From Chitinophaga hostae (GTDB taxonomy: Bacteria; Bacteroidota; Bacteroidia; Chitinophagales; Chitinophagaceae): 64,000 bases of DNA. The stretch lies in NCBI RefSeq assembly GCF_018224885.1, contig NZ_JAGTXB010000009.1, positions 62,001-126,000 on the forward strand. The letters are read 5' to 3'. Position 1 is the stretch's first letter, and the number at the start of each line of letters is the position of its first letter. The notes below the pieces were generated by a model. It did not search any database. It was not told the origin of the DNA and saw nothing but the letters and a program-made list of their open reading frames with translations. Below, piece by piece: positions 25,404-33,854 of this stretch. A program made the position numbers and the translations under genes.

Positions 25404-25680
25404 CAAGATATTATGGAAATGTGCATTCATTTGCATCCTTATAATGCAAACAAGCACAAAAAGTGGGAATTTCCCGGTTATAAAGCATTATTTGATACAA
25501 ACCATAAAACACAGGAAATGATGGGATTTTAAATCAAAAAATTACAACATGTTGAAAAAATGCCTCAAATTGCGGCCGGATAAGCAATGGAATGCGGTTT
25601 TGTTGCAATTTTTTAACATTCTTCTAAAATTCTCTATACCCGATTAAAAAATTTTTTTTTGTATAATTGTAATTCGCAAC
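25404..25680. other. Intergenic region between divergent genes, no gene seen
   Basis: This is AT-rich sequence between the minus-strand phosphatase gene and a plus-strand small membrane protein gene. A 32-codon open frame at 25549-25647 lacks features of a real gene. A poly-T stretch (25648-25657) followed by TATAATTG precedes the downstream gene but does not fit the usual Bacteroidota promoter. Confidence 0.5.
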
Positions 25681-25923
25681 ATGGAAACACACGAAGAACA
25701 AACAGGCAGACGACAGGAAAACAGGTATCGGCCAATGGGAGAGCTGATCAGGGGGTTATTTTTTATACTCTTTGGTTTGTTCGCAATTTTTGCAGAAAAA
25801 CTGGGAATGGCGCAATTCCGTATTTCTCCTTCAGCAATGACTGCCGGAGGTGTGGTATTACTAATCTACGGCCTCTTTAGGGTTTATAATGGAGTCAGGA
25901 AACTTTTTTTTAACAGGAACTAA
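25681..25923 (+). CDS. Small two-span membrane protein
   Basis: An 80-residue protein with a hydrophilic N-terminus (METHEEQTGRRQENRYRP), two hydrophobic segments (about residues 24-40 and 53-67) and a basic C-terminus (VRKLFFNRN). No family was recognised. It ends 11 bases before the PstS-like lipoprotein gene, with a large TPR protein gene beyond, so the three probably form an operon. Topology suggests both termini in the cytoplasm. Confidence 0.72.
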   Translation: METHEEQTGRRQENRYRPMGELIRGLFFILFGLFAIFAEKLGMAQFRISPSAMTAGGVVLLIYGLFRVYNGVRKLFFNRN

Positions 25924-25934
25924 AGAGGTGTGAT

Positions 25935-26849
25935 ATGTTTTTCAGCTTAAGAAAGATGAATGCTGTATATTTAGCGGCAACTACTTTGGTGATGACCGCT
26001 TGTGGGCCCAATCCAAATGCGAAAAAATTAGATACAGCCACAGAAGGCACCATCCGCATCAGCGTGGATGAAACCTATAAGCCACTGATAGATTCTGAAA
26101 TAAAAGTTTTTGAATCACTGTATCCCAAAGCGCATATCATTCCTTCATATAAACCGGAGGCTGATTGCTTTAGAGATCTTTTAAATGACAGCGCCAGGAT
26201 GGTGATCGTGACACGCGATTTTAACCAGCAGGAACTGGAGTATTTCAAGCAACTTAAAATCAGGCCTAACAGCCTTTTACTTGCCTGGGATGCACTCGCC
26301 CTGGTGGTGAACAAAAGCAATCCTGATTCTATACTCAATATGGAACAGGTTCGCGGCATCATGAACGGCACCAACAAGGATAGGAAATGGCAACTGGTGT
26401 TTGATAATGCCAACTCAAGCACTGTGCGGTATATCATGGATTCCATTAATATGGGTAAGCCTCTGCCAACGAATACGATGGCTGCTAAAACCAACCCGGA
26501 AGTGGTGGACTATGTGTCAAAAAATAAAGACGCGATTGGTGTGATAGGCGTAAGCTGGATCTCTGATCCCGCCGATTCCCTGTCGATGGCTTTTACAAAA
26601 CAAGTATCTGTAGTGAGGTTAAGAGCAGACAATGGTTCGGATTTTGTTAAACCATACCAGGCGTACATTGGTATCGGCACCTATCCATTAAAGCGTGGTT
26701 TCTTTTATTGTCTGAAAGAACCTTATCATGGACTGGGTACTGGATTCGCCACCTTTCTCGGCAGTTATGAAGGACAACTTGTTATCAAGCAGTTCCGTTT
26801 ATTCCCGGCCAGATTGAATGTAGTTTTCAGAGAAGCCAATCTTAAGTAG
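25935..26849 (+). CDS. PstS-like substrate-binding lipoprotein
   Basis: A 304-residue lipoprotein: the N-terminal hydrophobic stretch ends in the lipobox MTAC followed by GPNPN. The rest resembles the periplasmic binding protein fold of phosphate-binding PstS proteins (TEGTIRISVDETYKPLIDSE near the N-terminus, LVVNKSNPDSILNMEQVRGIMNGTN in the middle). No PstABC transporter genes are adjacent; a TPR protein follows instead. I recall such PstS-like genes beside ExbB/ExbD/TonB clusters in Bacteroidota, so a signalling or energy-coupling role is possible. The ligand cannot be told. Confidence 0.78.
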   Translation: MFFSLRKMNAVYLAATTLVMTACGPNPNAKKLDTATEGTIRISVDETYKPLIDSEIKVFESLYPKAHIIPSYKPEADCFRDLLNDSARMVIVTRDFNQQELEYFKQLKIRPNSLLLAWDALALVVNKSNPDSILNMEQVRGIMNGTNKDRKWQLVFDNANSSTVRYIMDSINMGKPLPTNTMAAKTNPEVVDYVSKNKDAIGVIGVSWISDPADSLSMAFTKQVSVVRLRADNGSDFVKPYQAYIGIGTYPLKRGFFYCLKEPYHGLGTGFATFLGSYEGQLVIKQFRLFPARLNVVFREANLK

Positions 26850-26884
26850 AAAAAAACACAACTAAAACTAAAAAACCAGATTGC

Positions 26885-28648
26885 ATGAACAAACGGAACA
26901 GTTTAATCGTAGCATTGCTTTGCGTTGCCTCCAGCAGCGCAATGGCCCAATCTGTGGAGGATGGATTGAAAGACCTGTATTATGGTAAGTATCTGTCTGC
27001 CAAGCAGAATTTTGAGAAAGTGATTGCGGCAAAGCCTACGGAGGACAAAGCCTATTATTATCTCGGTATAGCACAGCTCGGACAGGAAGATGTAGCAGGT
27101 GCTACAGCTACCTTCCAGAAAGGTTTACAGGCGGTACCTACTTCTGCTTTACTGCAGGCAGGTATGGGCCGTATTGATTTGCTGAAAGGAGATGCTGCTG
27201 CTGCAAAAACAAAATTTGAAGCTGCCAGCGCTGCTACACAGGGCCGCGATGGTGATGTTGCCCGCGCTATAGCTGATGCCAACTCAGAAATTAAAGGTGG
27301 TGACCGCGCTTATGCCCTCACTGTAATGGAAAAGCTCCTGAACAACGAAGGCCGTAAAAAGAAAGACCAATACACTGCTACTGCAGCTGACTATATTGAA
27401 CTGGGTGATGCTTACCGCTTCCTGGGTGGTGAAAATGGTGGTAAAGCCATTACTACTTATGAAAAAGCACTGGAAGTAGATCCAAACAATGCTGAAGCTG
27501 TAATGAAAGAAGGGCTGGTGAACTACAACGCCCGGCTGAAGGCGGAAGCAGTGGCTGAGTACACGAAAGCTACCAACATGGACCCTAAATATGGTCCTGC
27601 TTTCTATGAGCTGTTTAACTTCTACATTACACCTAAGAAAGACCAGTTATCCTGGGAAAATGCTGCTAAGTACCTGGAACAGTACATGGCAGTAGCAGAC
27701 CCGGCAGATAAAACAAAGAATGAATACCTGGCTGCTTATATCTCTTTCTTCAAGAAAGATTATGATGCCGCTATCAGCAAAGGCCAGGCTACCATGCCTA
27801 GCGCGGATGCGTTTTATCAGAACAAGCTGAGCTTACTGATCGGTGATGCTTACCTCCAGAAAGGTGACTCCCTGAACGCAAAGAAAGTAATGGATGAATA
27901 TGCAACGAAAGTGGGTGATGCCAAACTGGATTCCAATGACTACAAACTGTTGAGCACCATTTACATGCGTCTGAAATCCAGCGATTCTGCTGCACAGAAC
28001 CAGTACACCACAAAAGGACTGGCTTACCTGGAAAAATATGCTAATTCTATCACAGCGAAAGATCCGGAAACCTTTATCCAGATTGCAGAACAGCTGAAAG
28101 GAGCTAAGAATTATACCGCTGCGGCTGAATGGTACGAAAAAGCTAACGAATTATCCGTGGCTAACAAAGTACAACTGCAAGCCATTGACTACTTCAACGT
28201 AGGTCTGAACTATTTCTATGGTGGTGTAGGGGTGACTCCGTATGACACTACCCTGCTGAATAAAGCAGATATGGCCTTCCAGAAAGTAATCGAAGTAAAA
28301 CCTGATCTGGGTACCGGTTATTACTGGAGAGGTTATACCAACAACGCGAAAGATCAGCAGGCGCAGACTGGTATAGCTAAGCCATACTACGACAAATACA
28401 TAGAAATGTCTGAAGGTGACCCTGGTAAAAATAAGAGTACGCTGATAAAAGCTTACAGCTATGAAATGCTGTACTACTATTACAAGGAAGATAAAGCCAA
28501 TGTGAAGGTATATTCAGATAAGCTGACTGCATTAGACCCGAACAACGAAACAGCCAAACAAATTACAGAAAACATGGCTGCCCGTGAAAAAGCTGCTAAC
28601 AAGCCAGCGGTTAAACCAGCTGCCAAACAAGGTCAGAACAAGAAATAA
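26885..28648 (+). CDS. Secreted tetratricopeptide-repeat protein
   Basis: A 587-residue protein with a signal peptide (MNKRNSLIVALLCVASSSAMAQ) and multiple TPR units across nearly its whole length: KAYYYLGIAQLGQEDVAGA, KAITTYEKALEVDPNNAEA, and AEAVAEYTKATNMDPKYGPA. Ala/Lys-rich helices and a Lys/Ala/Pro-rich C-terminal tail (NKPAVKPAAKQGQNKK) are visible. It is probably a periplasmic scaffold that binds partner proteins. It lies 35 bases downstream of the PstS-like lipoprotein gene and is closed by a terminator. Specific partners are unknown. Confidence 0.85.
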   Translation: MNKRNSLIVALLCVASSSAMAQSVEDGLKDLYYGKYLSAKQNFEKVIAAKPTEDKAYYYLGIAQLGQEDVAGATATFQKGLQAVPTSALLQAGMGRIDLLKGDAAAAKTKFEAASAATQGRDGDVARAIADANSEIKGGDRAYALTVMEKLLNNEGRKKKDQYTATAADYIELGDAYRFLGGENGGKAITTYEKALEVDPNNAEAVMKEGLVNYNARLKAEAVAEYTKATNMDPKYGPAFYELFNFYITPKKDQLSWENAAKYLEQYMAVADPADKTKNEYLAAYISFFKKDYDAAISKGQATMPSADAFYQNKLSLLIGDAYLQKGDSLNAKKVMDEYATKVGDAKLDSNDYKLLSTIYMRLKSSDSAAQNQYTTKGLAYLEKYANSITAKDPETFIQIAEQLKGAKNYTAAAEWYEKANELSVANKVQLQAIDYFNVGLNYFYGGVGVTPYDTTLLNKADMAFQKVIEVKPDLGTGYYWRGYTNNAKDQQAQTGIAKPYYDKYIEMSEGDPGKNKSTLIKAYSYEMLYYYYKEDKANVKVYSDKLTALDPNNETAKQITENMAAREKAANKPAVKPAAKQGQNKK

Positions 28649-28672
28649 GTATTAATTATATATAATAATTAG

Positions 28673-28702
28673 AAAACCTCCTGTACCCACAGGAGGTTTT
28701 TT
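28673..28702 (+). terminator. Intrinsic terminator before the nuo operon
   Basis: A perfect 12-bp stem pairs 28673-28684 (AAAACCTCCTGT) with 28689-28700 around ACCC, ending in TTTTTT (28697-28702). It isolates the nuo promoter from upstream transcription. Confidence 0.9.
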
Positions 28703-28747
28703 AGTTTCCGGTTGGTGAAAAAAGATAATATTTTACCTGCTAATAGA

Positions 28748-28778
28748 TTTGATTATTGGTCAACTTACAGTATTTTTG
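28748..28778 (+). promoter_or_regulatory. Promoter of the nuo operon (Bacteroidota type)
   Basis: TTTG at 28748-28751, 19 bases, then TATTTTTG at 28771-28778: an exact match to the Bacteroidota consensus. It sits 32 bases before the chosen nuoA ATG and is the only convincing promoter seen for the 13.6-kb operon. Confidence 0.8.
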
Positions 28779-28810
28779 CGCATTCGGACAATGTTTTTAT
28801 CGGGAAGCTT

Positions 28811-29206
28811 ATGTATACAGACACTGTATTTTTGTCAGCAACGACTACTCCTTTTAGCTATTTCCCTATTGTATTGCAACTGGTTGCAGCTTTAGGTTTC
28901 GTAGGGATCACGATGTTAGCTACTCACTTTTTGGGTCCCAAACGTAAAACCAGCGATAAGCTTATTAACTTTGAGAGTGGGATCGAGCAAAAGGGTAACG
29001 CCCGGCAGCCGGTGGCCATCAAATACTTTCTGACCGCTATTCTTTTCGTGTTATTTGACGTGGAAGTCATCTTTTTCTACCCTTATGCTGTCAATTTCCG
29101 GGAGCTGGGATGGGAAGGCTTTGTGGCTGTGCTGATGTTTGTGGGCTTCTTTTTGTGTGGATTTATCTACATCACAAAGAAAGGCGCACTGAAGTGGGAA
29201 GACTAA
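28811..29206 (+). CDS. nuoA: NADH-quinone oxidoreductase subunit A (NuoA)
   Basis: A 131-residue membrane subunit of respiratory complex I with three spans. The conserved loop FESGIEQKGNARQ and the acidic FDVEVIFFYPYAV are diagnostic. The ATG at 28811 is chosen; a TTG at 28712 would start before the predicted promoter and 10 bases after the terminator. It is the first gene of the nuo operon, 24 bases before nuoB. It helps form the quinone-site/membrane junction with NuoH, NuoB and NuoD. Confidence 0.95.
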   Translation: MYTDTVFLSATTTPFSYFPIVLQLVAALGFVGITMLATHFLGPKRKTSDKLINFESGIEQKGNARQPVAIKYFLTAILFVLFDVEVIFFYPYAVNFRELGWEGFVAVLMFVGFFLCGFIYITKKGALKWED

Positions 29207-29230
29207 TTTTAAAACGCTAAATTAAATCAA

Positions 29231-29794
29231 ATGGCTCGTCCGGTTCAATATAATAACAAGGTGAAGACGGTGGAAATCCCTGAGGGATATTCCGGAGAGG
29301 GATTTTATGCCACATCTTTTGACAAGGTAATTGGCCTGGCACGTAAGAACTCCATCTGGCCTTTACCATTTGCCACCTCCTGCTGTGGTATCGAATTTAT
29401 GGCTACCATGGCGGCCACATACGATATGGCCCGTTTCGGAGCAGAACGTATGGCTTTTACACCCCGTCAATGTGATTTGCTGATGGTAATGGGTACCATT
29501 TCCAAAAAAATGGGACCTATTGTACGCCAGGTATACCTGCAAATGGCTGAACCACGCTGGGTAATGGCTGTTGGCGCCTGCGCCTGCAGTGGCGGTATCT
29601 TCGATACCTATTCTGTATTACAGGGAATTGACCAGGTAATTCCGGTAGATGTATATGTGCCCGGATGCCCTCCAAGACCGGAAGGGATTATCGATGGCTT
29701 TATGAAAATACAGGACCTGGTAGGTCAGGAAAGCCTGCGTCGTCGTAACTCCGACAGATATAAAGAGCTGATGGAGGCCTACGGTATCAAGTAA
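29231..29794 (+). CDS. nuoB: NADH-quinone oxidoreductase subunit B (NuoB)
   Basis: A 187-residue subunit of the hydrophilic arm that holds the terminal iron-sulfur cluster N2, which passes electrons to quinone. Ligands are visible: adjacent C51-C52 in TSCCGIEF, C117 in VGACACSGG and C146 in VPGCPPRPE. The N-terminal ~30 residues are a poorly conserved extension, as usual. A heptamer repeat fills the spacer to nuoC. Confidence 0.97.
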   Translation: MARPVQYNNKVKTVEIPEGYSGEGFYATSFDKVIGLARKNSIWPLPFATSCCGIEFMATMAATYDMARFGAERMAFTPRQCDLLMVMGTISKKMGPIVRQVYLQMAEPRWVMAVGACACSGGIFDTYSVLQGIDQVIPVDVYVPGCPPRPEGIIDGFMKIQDLVGQESLRRRNSDRYKELMEAYGIK

Positions 29795-29805
29795 GGAGGG
29801 GAATG

Positions 29806-29840
29806 GTTAATTGTAAATCGTAAATTTCAAATTGTTAATG
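29806..29840. repeat. Heptamer repeat leading into the nuoC start codon
   Basis: Five 7-base units in register, of the form GTAAATY (GTTAATT, GTAAATC, GTAAATT, TCAAATT, GTTAATG), fill 29806-29840. The last unit contains the ATG of nuoC. A similar tract precedes nuoK at 37146-37173. Confidence 0.65.
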
Positions 29841-30353
29841 TCTTTAACAAACGAACGCATACAGCAACGCCTGACGGAGAAGTTTGGAGATGTGCTTACC
29901 GGCTTTGAAGAGCCGTTTGGGCTGCTAACCTTCACCGCACAGAAAGATTATAACCTGAAAGTAATGCAATTCCTGTTTGATGATGAGGAGTTGCGTTTTC
30001 GTTTTTTAACAGATATCACTGCGGTGCATTATCCCGAAAGAAAAAATGAAGAACTGGCGGTAGTATATCATCTGCACAACCTGCAGGACAATATCAGGCT
30101 GCGCCTGAAAGTATTTGCACCTGTTGCACAACCGGATGTTTTCACCGCTACCAAATTGTATGAATCAGCGAACTGGATGGAGCGCGAAACCTACGATTTC
30201 TTCGGGATCAACTTTGTTGGGCATCCTAACCTGATACGCGTACTGAATGTGGATGAAATGACCTATTTCCCTATGAGAAAGGAATTTCCGCTGGAAGACT
30301 CCATGCGTATTGATAAGGATGATGAGATGTTTGGAAGGGGAGGAACTATTTAA
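29838..30353 (+). CDS. nuoC: NADH-quinone oxidoreductase subunit C (NuoC)
   Basis: A 171-residue peripheral-arm subunit without cofactor that braces NuoB and NuoD. The 30-kDa subunit signature is ERETYDFFGINFVGHPNLIRVL near the C-terminus, followed by FPMRKEFPLED. It is a separate gene from nuoD, unlike the E. coli NuoCD fusion. The ATG at 29838 is chosen over a TTG two codons upstream. The gap to nuoD is 12 bases. Confidence 0.95.
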   Translation: MSLTNERIQQRLTEKFGDVLTGFEEPFGLLTFTAQKDYNLKVMQFLFDDEELRFRFLTDITAVHYPERKNEELAVVYHLHNLQDNIRLRLKVFAPVAQPDVFTATKLYESANWMERETYDFFGINFVGHPNLIRVLNVDEMTYFPMRKEFPLEDSMRIDKDDEMFGRGGTI

Positions 30354-30365
30354 TACAACCAGGTT

Positions 30366-31586
30366 ATGTTAGATCAGAAGCAACATATAAAATTGCCGGA
30401 AGGCTCTATAGAAAAAGATACGCAGACGCTTAACCTGGGTCCTACTCACCCGGCCACGCATGGCGTATTTCAGAACATTCTGGAAATCGATGGCGAACGT
30501 ATTGTAAGCGCTGTTTCTACCGTAGGGTATATTCACCGTGCTTTTGAAAAGATCGCAGAACGTCGTCCTTACTACCAGATTACACCACTCACAGATCGTT
30601 TGAACTATTGCTCCGCCCCTATTAATAATATGGGCTGGATACTCACCGTAGAGAAGCTCCTGGGTCTTGAAATGCCCAAAAGAGTAGACTATATGCGCGT
30701 GATCATCATGGAGCTGGCACGTATTGCAGATCACCTGATCTGTAGCTCTGTAATGGGGGTAGATACCGGTGCATTAACCGGTTTTGTATACGTGATGACC
30801 TACCGTGAACTCATATACGAAATATACGAGGAAATATGCGGTTCCCGTTTGACCACCAATATTGGTCGTATCGGCGGTTTTGAAAGAAATTTCACACCCG
30901 CTGCCTTTGCCAAAATTGAACGTTTCCTCGCAGAATATCCTGCTGTACTGAAAGAATTTGAAACCCTGCTTACCCGCAACCGTATCTTCATGGAACGTAC
31001 ACAGGGCGTAGGTGGCATCAGTGCGGAAAGAGCGCTCAGCTACGGCTTCACAGGCCCTAACCTGCGTGCAGCCGGTGTTGATTATGATGTACGTATAGCC
31101 AATCCTTACAGCTCTTACCAGGACTTCGACTTCTCTGTGCCTGTAGGTACTACCGGCGATAGCTATGACCGTTTCCTCGTGCGTAACGCAGAAATGTGGG
31201 AAAGTATCAGTATTATCCGTCAGGCGATGGATAAACTGAAAACACTGCCGGATGATGTATATCACGCAGATGTACCTGCTTACTACCTGCCTGAGAAAAA
31301 AGAGGTATACACAAAAATGGAAGCGCTCATCTATCACTTTAAAATTGTGATGGGAGAGGCAGATATGTTACCGGGAGAAGTATACAACGCAGTGGAAGGC
31401 GCCAATGGTGAACTTGGTTTTTACCTGATCAGTGATGGTGGCCGTAGCCCTTACAGACTGCACTTCCGTCGTCCCTGCTTTATCTACTACCAGGCCTATG
31501 CAGAACTGGTGCAGGGCGGCATGCTGAGCGATGCGATCGTTTGTATGAGTAGCCTCAACCTGATTGCAGGTGAGCTGGATGCCTAG
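30366..31586 (+). CDS. nuoD: NADH-quinone oxidoreductase subunit D (NuoD)
   Basis: A 406-residue 49-kDa-type subunit lining the quinone pocket. GPTHPATHGVF carries the conserved quinone-site histidine, and GYIHRAFEKIAERRPYYQ, ERTQGVGGIS and GELGFYLISDGG are typical. The C-terminus ends in IAGELDA, where other bacteria have GEIDR. It is related to hydrogenase large subunits but lacks the metal-binding cysteines, as normal for complex I. It is 47 bases before nuoE. Confidence 0.97.
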   Translation: MLDQKQHIKLPEGSIEKDTQTLNLGPTHPATHGVFQNILEIDGERIVSAVSTVGYIHRAFEKIAERRPYYQITPLTDRLNYCSAPINNMGWILTVEKLLGLEMPKRVDYMRVIIMELARIADHLICSSVMGVDTGALTGFVYVMTYRELIYEIYEEICGSRLTTNIGRIGGFERNFTPAAFAKIERFLAEYPAVLKEFETLLTRNRIFMERTQGVGGISAERALSYGFTGPNLRAAGVDYDVRIANPYSSYQDFDFSVPVGTTGDSYDRFLVRNAEMWESISIIRQAMDKLKTLPDDVYHADVPAYYLPEKKEVYTKMEALIYHFKIVMGEADMLPGEVYNAVEGANGELGFYLISDGGRSPYRLHFRRPCFIYYQAYAELVQGGMLSDAIVCMSSLNLIAGELDA

Positions 31587-31633
31587 TGCAAACCCGGTAA
31601 AGAATATTTTGAAGATTAAAGCTGAATAAAATA

Positions 31634-32137
31634 ATGGCTGTGGTTCAATTTTCGGAAGAGAAACTGAATAAAGTAAAAGAAATCATTGCACGCTACCCGG
31701 CAGGGAAGCAGAAAAGTGCTTTGATACCGGTGCTGCACCTGGCTCAGGAAGCATTTGGTGGATGGTTGAGTGCAGAAACAATGGACTACGTTGCTACTTT
31801 GCTGCAACTGGAGCCGATTGAAGTATACGAGGTGGCTACTTTCTATAGCATGTTTAACCTGAAACCGGTAGGTACCTATCTTTTTGAGGTATGCCAGACA
31901 GGCCCCTGCATGGTAAGCGGTTCCGATCAGATCATTGATTACATTAAAAATAAACTGGGAATTGGTGTTGGCGAAACAACGGCCGACGGGTTGTTTACCC
32001 TTAAAACGGTAGAATGCCTGGGAGCTTGCGGATACGCACCTATGATGCAACTTGGTAAACACTACCGTGAGCATCTGACACCAGCCAAGGTTGATGAAAT
32101 CATTTCAGAATGCAGGGCTAAAGCAAACGCAAACTGA
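31634..32137 (+). CDS. nuoE: NADH-quinone oxidoreductase subunit E (NuoE)
   Basis: A 167-residue 24-kDa-type subunit with a thioredoxin-like [2Fe-2S] centre N1a. The four ligands are C87 and C92 (VCQTGPC) and C128 and C132 (ECLGAC). VATFYSMFNLKPVG is a family signature. It is part of the NADH-dehydrogenase module with NuoF and NuoG. Its stop codon overlaps the ATG of the next small gene by one base (TGATG), so that small gene is translationally coupled. Confidence 0.96.
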   Translation: MAVVQFSEEKLNKVKEIIARYPAGKQKSALIPVLHLAQEAFGGWLSAETMDYVATLLQLEPIEVYEVATFYSMFNLKPVGTYLFEVCQTGPCMVSGSDQIIDYIKNKLGIGVGETTADGLFTLKTVECLGACGYAPMMQLGKHYREHLTPAKVDEIISECRAKANAN

Positions 32138-32349
32138 TGCATCCAAAAAACAACACATTTATGCGGTTAAAGGAAATGTATCAGCGTCACAAGCTGCAGT
32201 TTGTAGAGGCATTGTTGCTGATGGGATTACTCACCGCATTATGGCGAATCGATAACTGGTTTGTTTCTTTTGTTTGTGGTGTTAGCGCCGGCCTGCTCTT
32301 TTACAGACTGGCAGAACGCATTTCGCAACACGGCATACGTAAGGCATAA
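32137..32349 (+). CDS. Small membrane protein within the nuo operon
   Basis: A 70-residue protein not known to be a standard complex I subunit. It has a basic N-terminus and two hydrophobic segments (about 23-36 and 40-56) with RIDNWF between them, then a basic tail. It starts on the nuoE stop codon (TGATG overlap) and ends 65 bases before nuoF. An alternative start is ATG 32161. It could be an accessory or assembly factor tied to the NADH module, or an unrelated passenger. No family was recognised. Confidence 0.7.
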   Translation: MHPKNNTFMRLKEMYQRHKLQFVEALLLMGLLTALWRIDNWFVSFVCGVSAGLLFYRLAERISQHGIRKA

Positions 32350-32414
32350 AAGATATACACAAAATCTGTAGATGGGACCGGGATTCCCGGAACCATTACA
32401 CCATAAGGAAGAAA

Positions 32415-33779
32415 ATGGGACGCAAATTACTGTTAGATAAAGCACATATAGAAGGCATCCGGTATTATGATACCTACCGGAGCAACGGCGGTTATGCTGC
32501 CGCTGAAAAGGCGCTGAAAACGCTGGGACCGGATGGCGTACTGGAAGAAGTGAAAAAGAGCGGCCTGAGAGGTCGGGGTGGCGCAGGTTTTCCTACCGGT
32601 TTAAAATGGAGTTTCATCGCTAAACCGGAAGGCGTTCCCCGTTACCTGGTTTGTAATGCTGATGAATCAGAACCAGGTACGTTTAAAGATCGCTACCTGA
32701 TGGAGTTTATCCCTCATCTCCTCATTGAAGGATTACTCATCTCCAGCTTTGCATTAGGAGCTAACAGTTGTTACATTTATATCCGCGGTGAATACGCCTG
32801 GATTCCGGATATCCTGGAACAGGCCATTGCAGAGGCAAAAAATAAAGGCTGGCTGGGTAAAAATATCCAGGGAACCGGCTTTGATCTCGAAATATACGTT
32901 CAGCGCGGTGCAGGCGCCTATATCTGTGGCGAAGAAACCGCCCTGATAGAATCCCTGGAAGGTAAACGCGGTAATCCCCGTATCAAACCTCCATTCCCGG
33001 CAGTAAAAGGATTATGGCAGTCTCCAACTGTGGTAAACAACGTGGAAACCCTCGCAGCTGTGGTGCCTATCATCAATATCGGCGGCGATGAATATATTAA
33101 ATTCGGCACGGGTAAATCTACCGGTACCAAACTGATCTCTGCCTGCGGTAATATCAACAAACCCGGTGTGTACGAGATCGAAATGAATATCTCTGTAGAA
33201 GAATTTATTTACTCCGACGAATACTGCGGTGGTATCAAAAATAATAAACGCCTGAAAGCCTGTATCCCCGGCGGATCTTCCGTTCCGGTGCTGCCTGCTA
33301 ACCTGCTGCTGAAAACAGCGAAAGGCGAAACCCGTATGATGACCTATGAAAGTTTGGCCGATGGCGGATTCGCTACCGGTTCTATGCTGGGCTCCGGCGG
33401 GTTTATTGTAATGGATGAAGACCAGTGTATTGTACGCAATACCCTCACCTTCGCCCGTTTCTACCACCATGAAAGCTGCGGTCAGTGCAGCCCCTGCCGT
33501 GAAGGAACCGGCTGGATGAAAAAAGTACTGCAGAACATAGAGTACGGTAAAGGCAAAATGAGCGATATCGATTTACTGTGGGATATTCAACGCAAAATAG
33601 AAGGAAATACCATCTGTCCGCTCGGTGATGCAGCTGCATGGCCGGTGGCAGCCGCTATACGCCACTTCCGCGATGAATTTGAATGGCACGTGGCAAATCC
33701 CCAGGAATCACAGACCCGCAACTTCGGGCTGGCTCATTACGCGGATCCGTTACCTGCGCCGGCACCGGCTGCTGTATAA
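32415..33779 (+). CDS. nuoF: NADH-quinone oxidoreductase subunit F (NuoF)
   Basis: A 454-residue 51-kDa-type flavoprotein that oxidises NADH. The NADH/FMN-binding motif is RGRGGAGFPTGLKWSF near residues 50-68, with GAGAYICGEETALIESLEG as a second signature. The [4Fe-4S] cluster N3 ligands are the cysteines in ESCGQCSPCREG and the later ICPLGD. It is the electron entry point of complex I, with NuoE and NuoG. Length is standard. Confidence 0.97.
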   Translation: MGRKLLLDKAHIEGIRYYDTYRSNGGYAAAEKALKTLGPDGVLEEVKKSGLRGRGGAGFPTGLKWSFIAKPEGVPRYLVCNADESEPGTFKDRYLMEFIPHLLIEGLLISSFALGANSCYIYIRGEYAWIPDILEQAIAEAKNKGWLGKNIQGTGFDLEIYVQRGAGAYICGEETALIESLEGKRGNPRIKPPFPAVKGLWQSPTVVNNVETLAAVVPIINIGGDEYIKFGTGKSTGTKLISACGNINKPGVYEIEMNISVEEFIYSDEYCGGIKNNKRLKACIPGGSSVPVLPANLLLKTAKGETRMMTYESLADGGFATGSMLGSGGFIVMDEDQCIVRNTLTFARFYHHESCGQCSPCREGTGWMKKVLQNIEYGKGKMSDIDLLWDIQRKIEGNTICPLGDAAAWPVAAAIRHFRDEFEWHVANPQESQTRNFGLAHYADPLPAPAPAAV

Positions 33780-33854
33780 CGGGCATGCATATACTGAAAC
33801 AGAGAATCAATATATAAATAAACGTTGCTCCCCGCGAGCACAAAAGATATTAAG

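Noticed and set aside
25549..25647. A 32-codon open frame in the gap before the small membrane protein
   Set aside because: No promoter, no recognisable sequence, and base composition like the surrounding spacer.
28712..28810. Upstream TTG start for nuoA
   Set aside because: It begins just after the terminator and before the predicted promoter, so the mRNA would not include it.
30774..31337. 187-codon open frame on the minus strand
   Set aside because: Antisense to nuoD; amino-acid composition is not protein-like.
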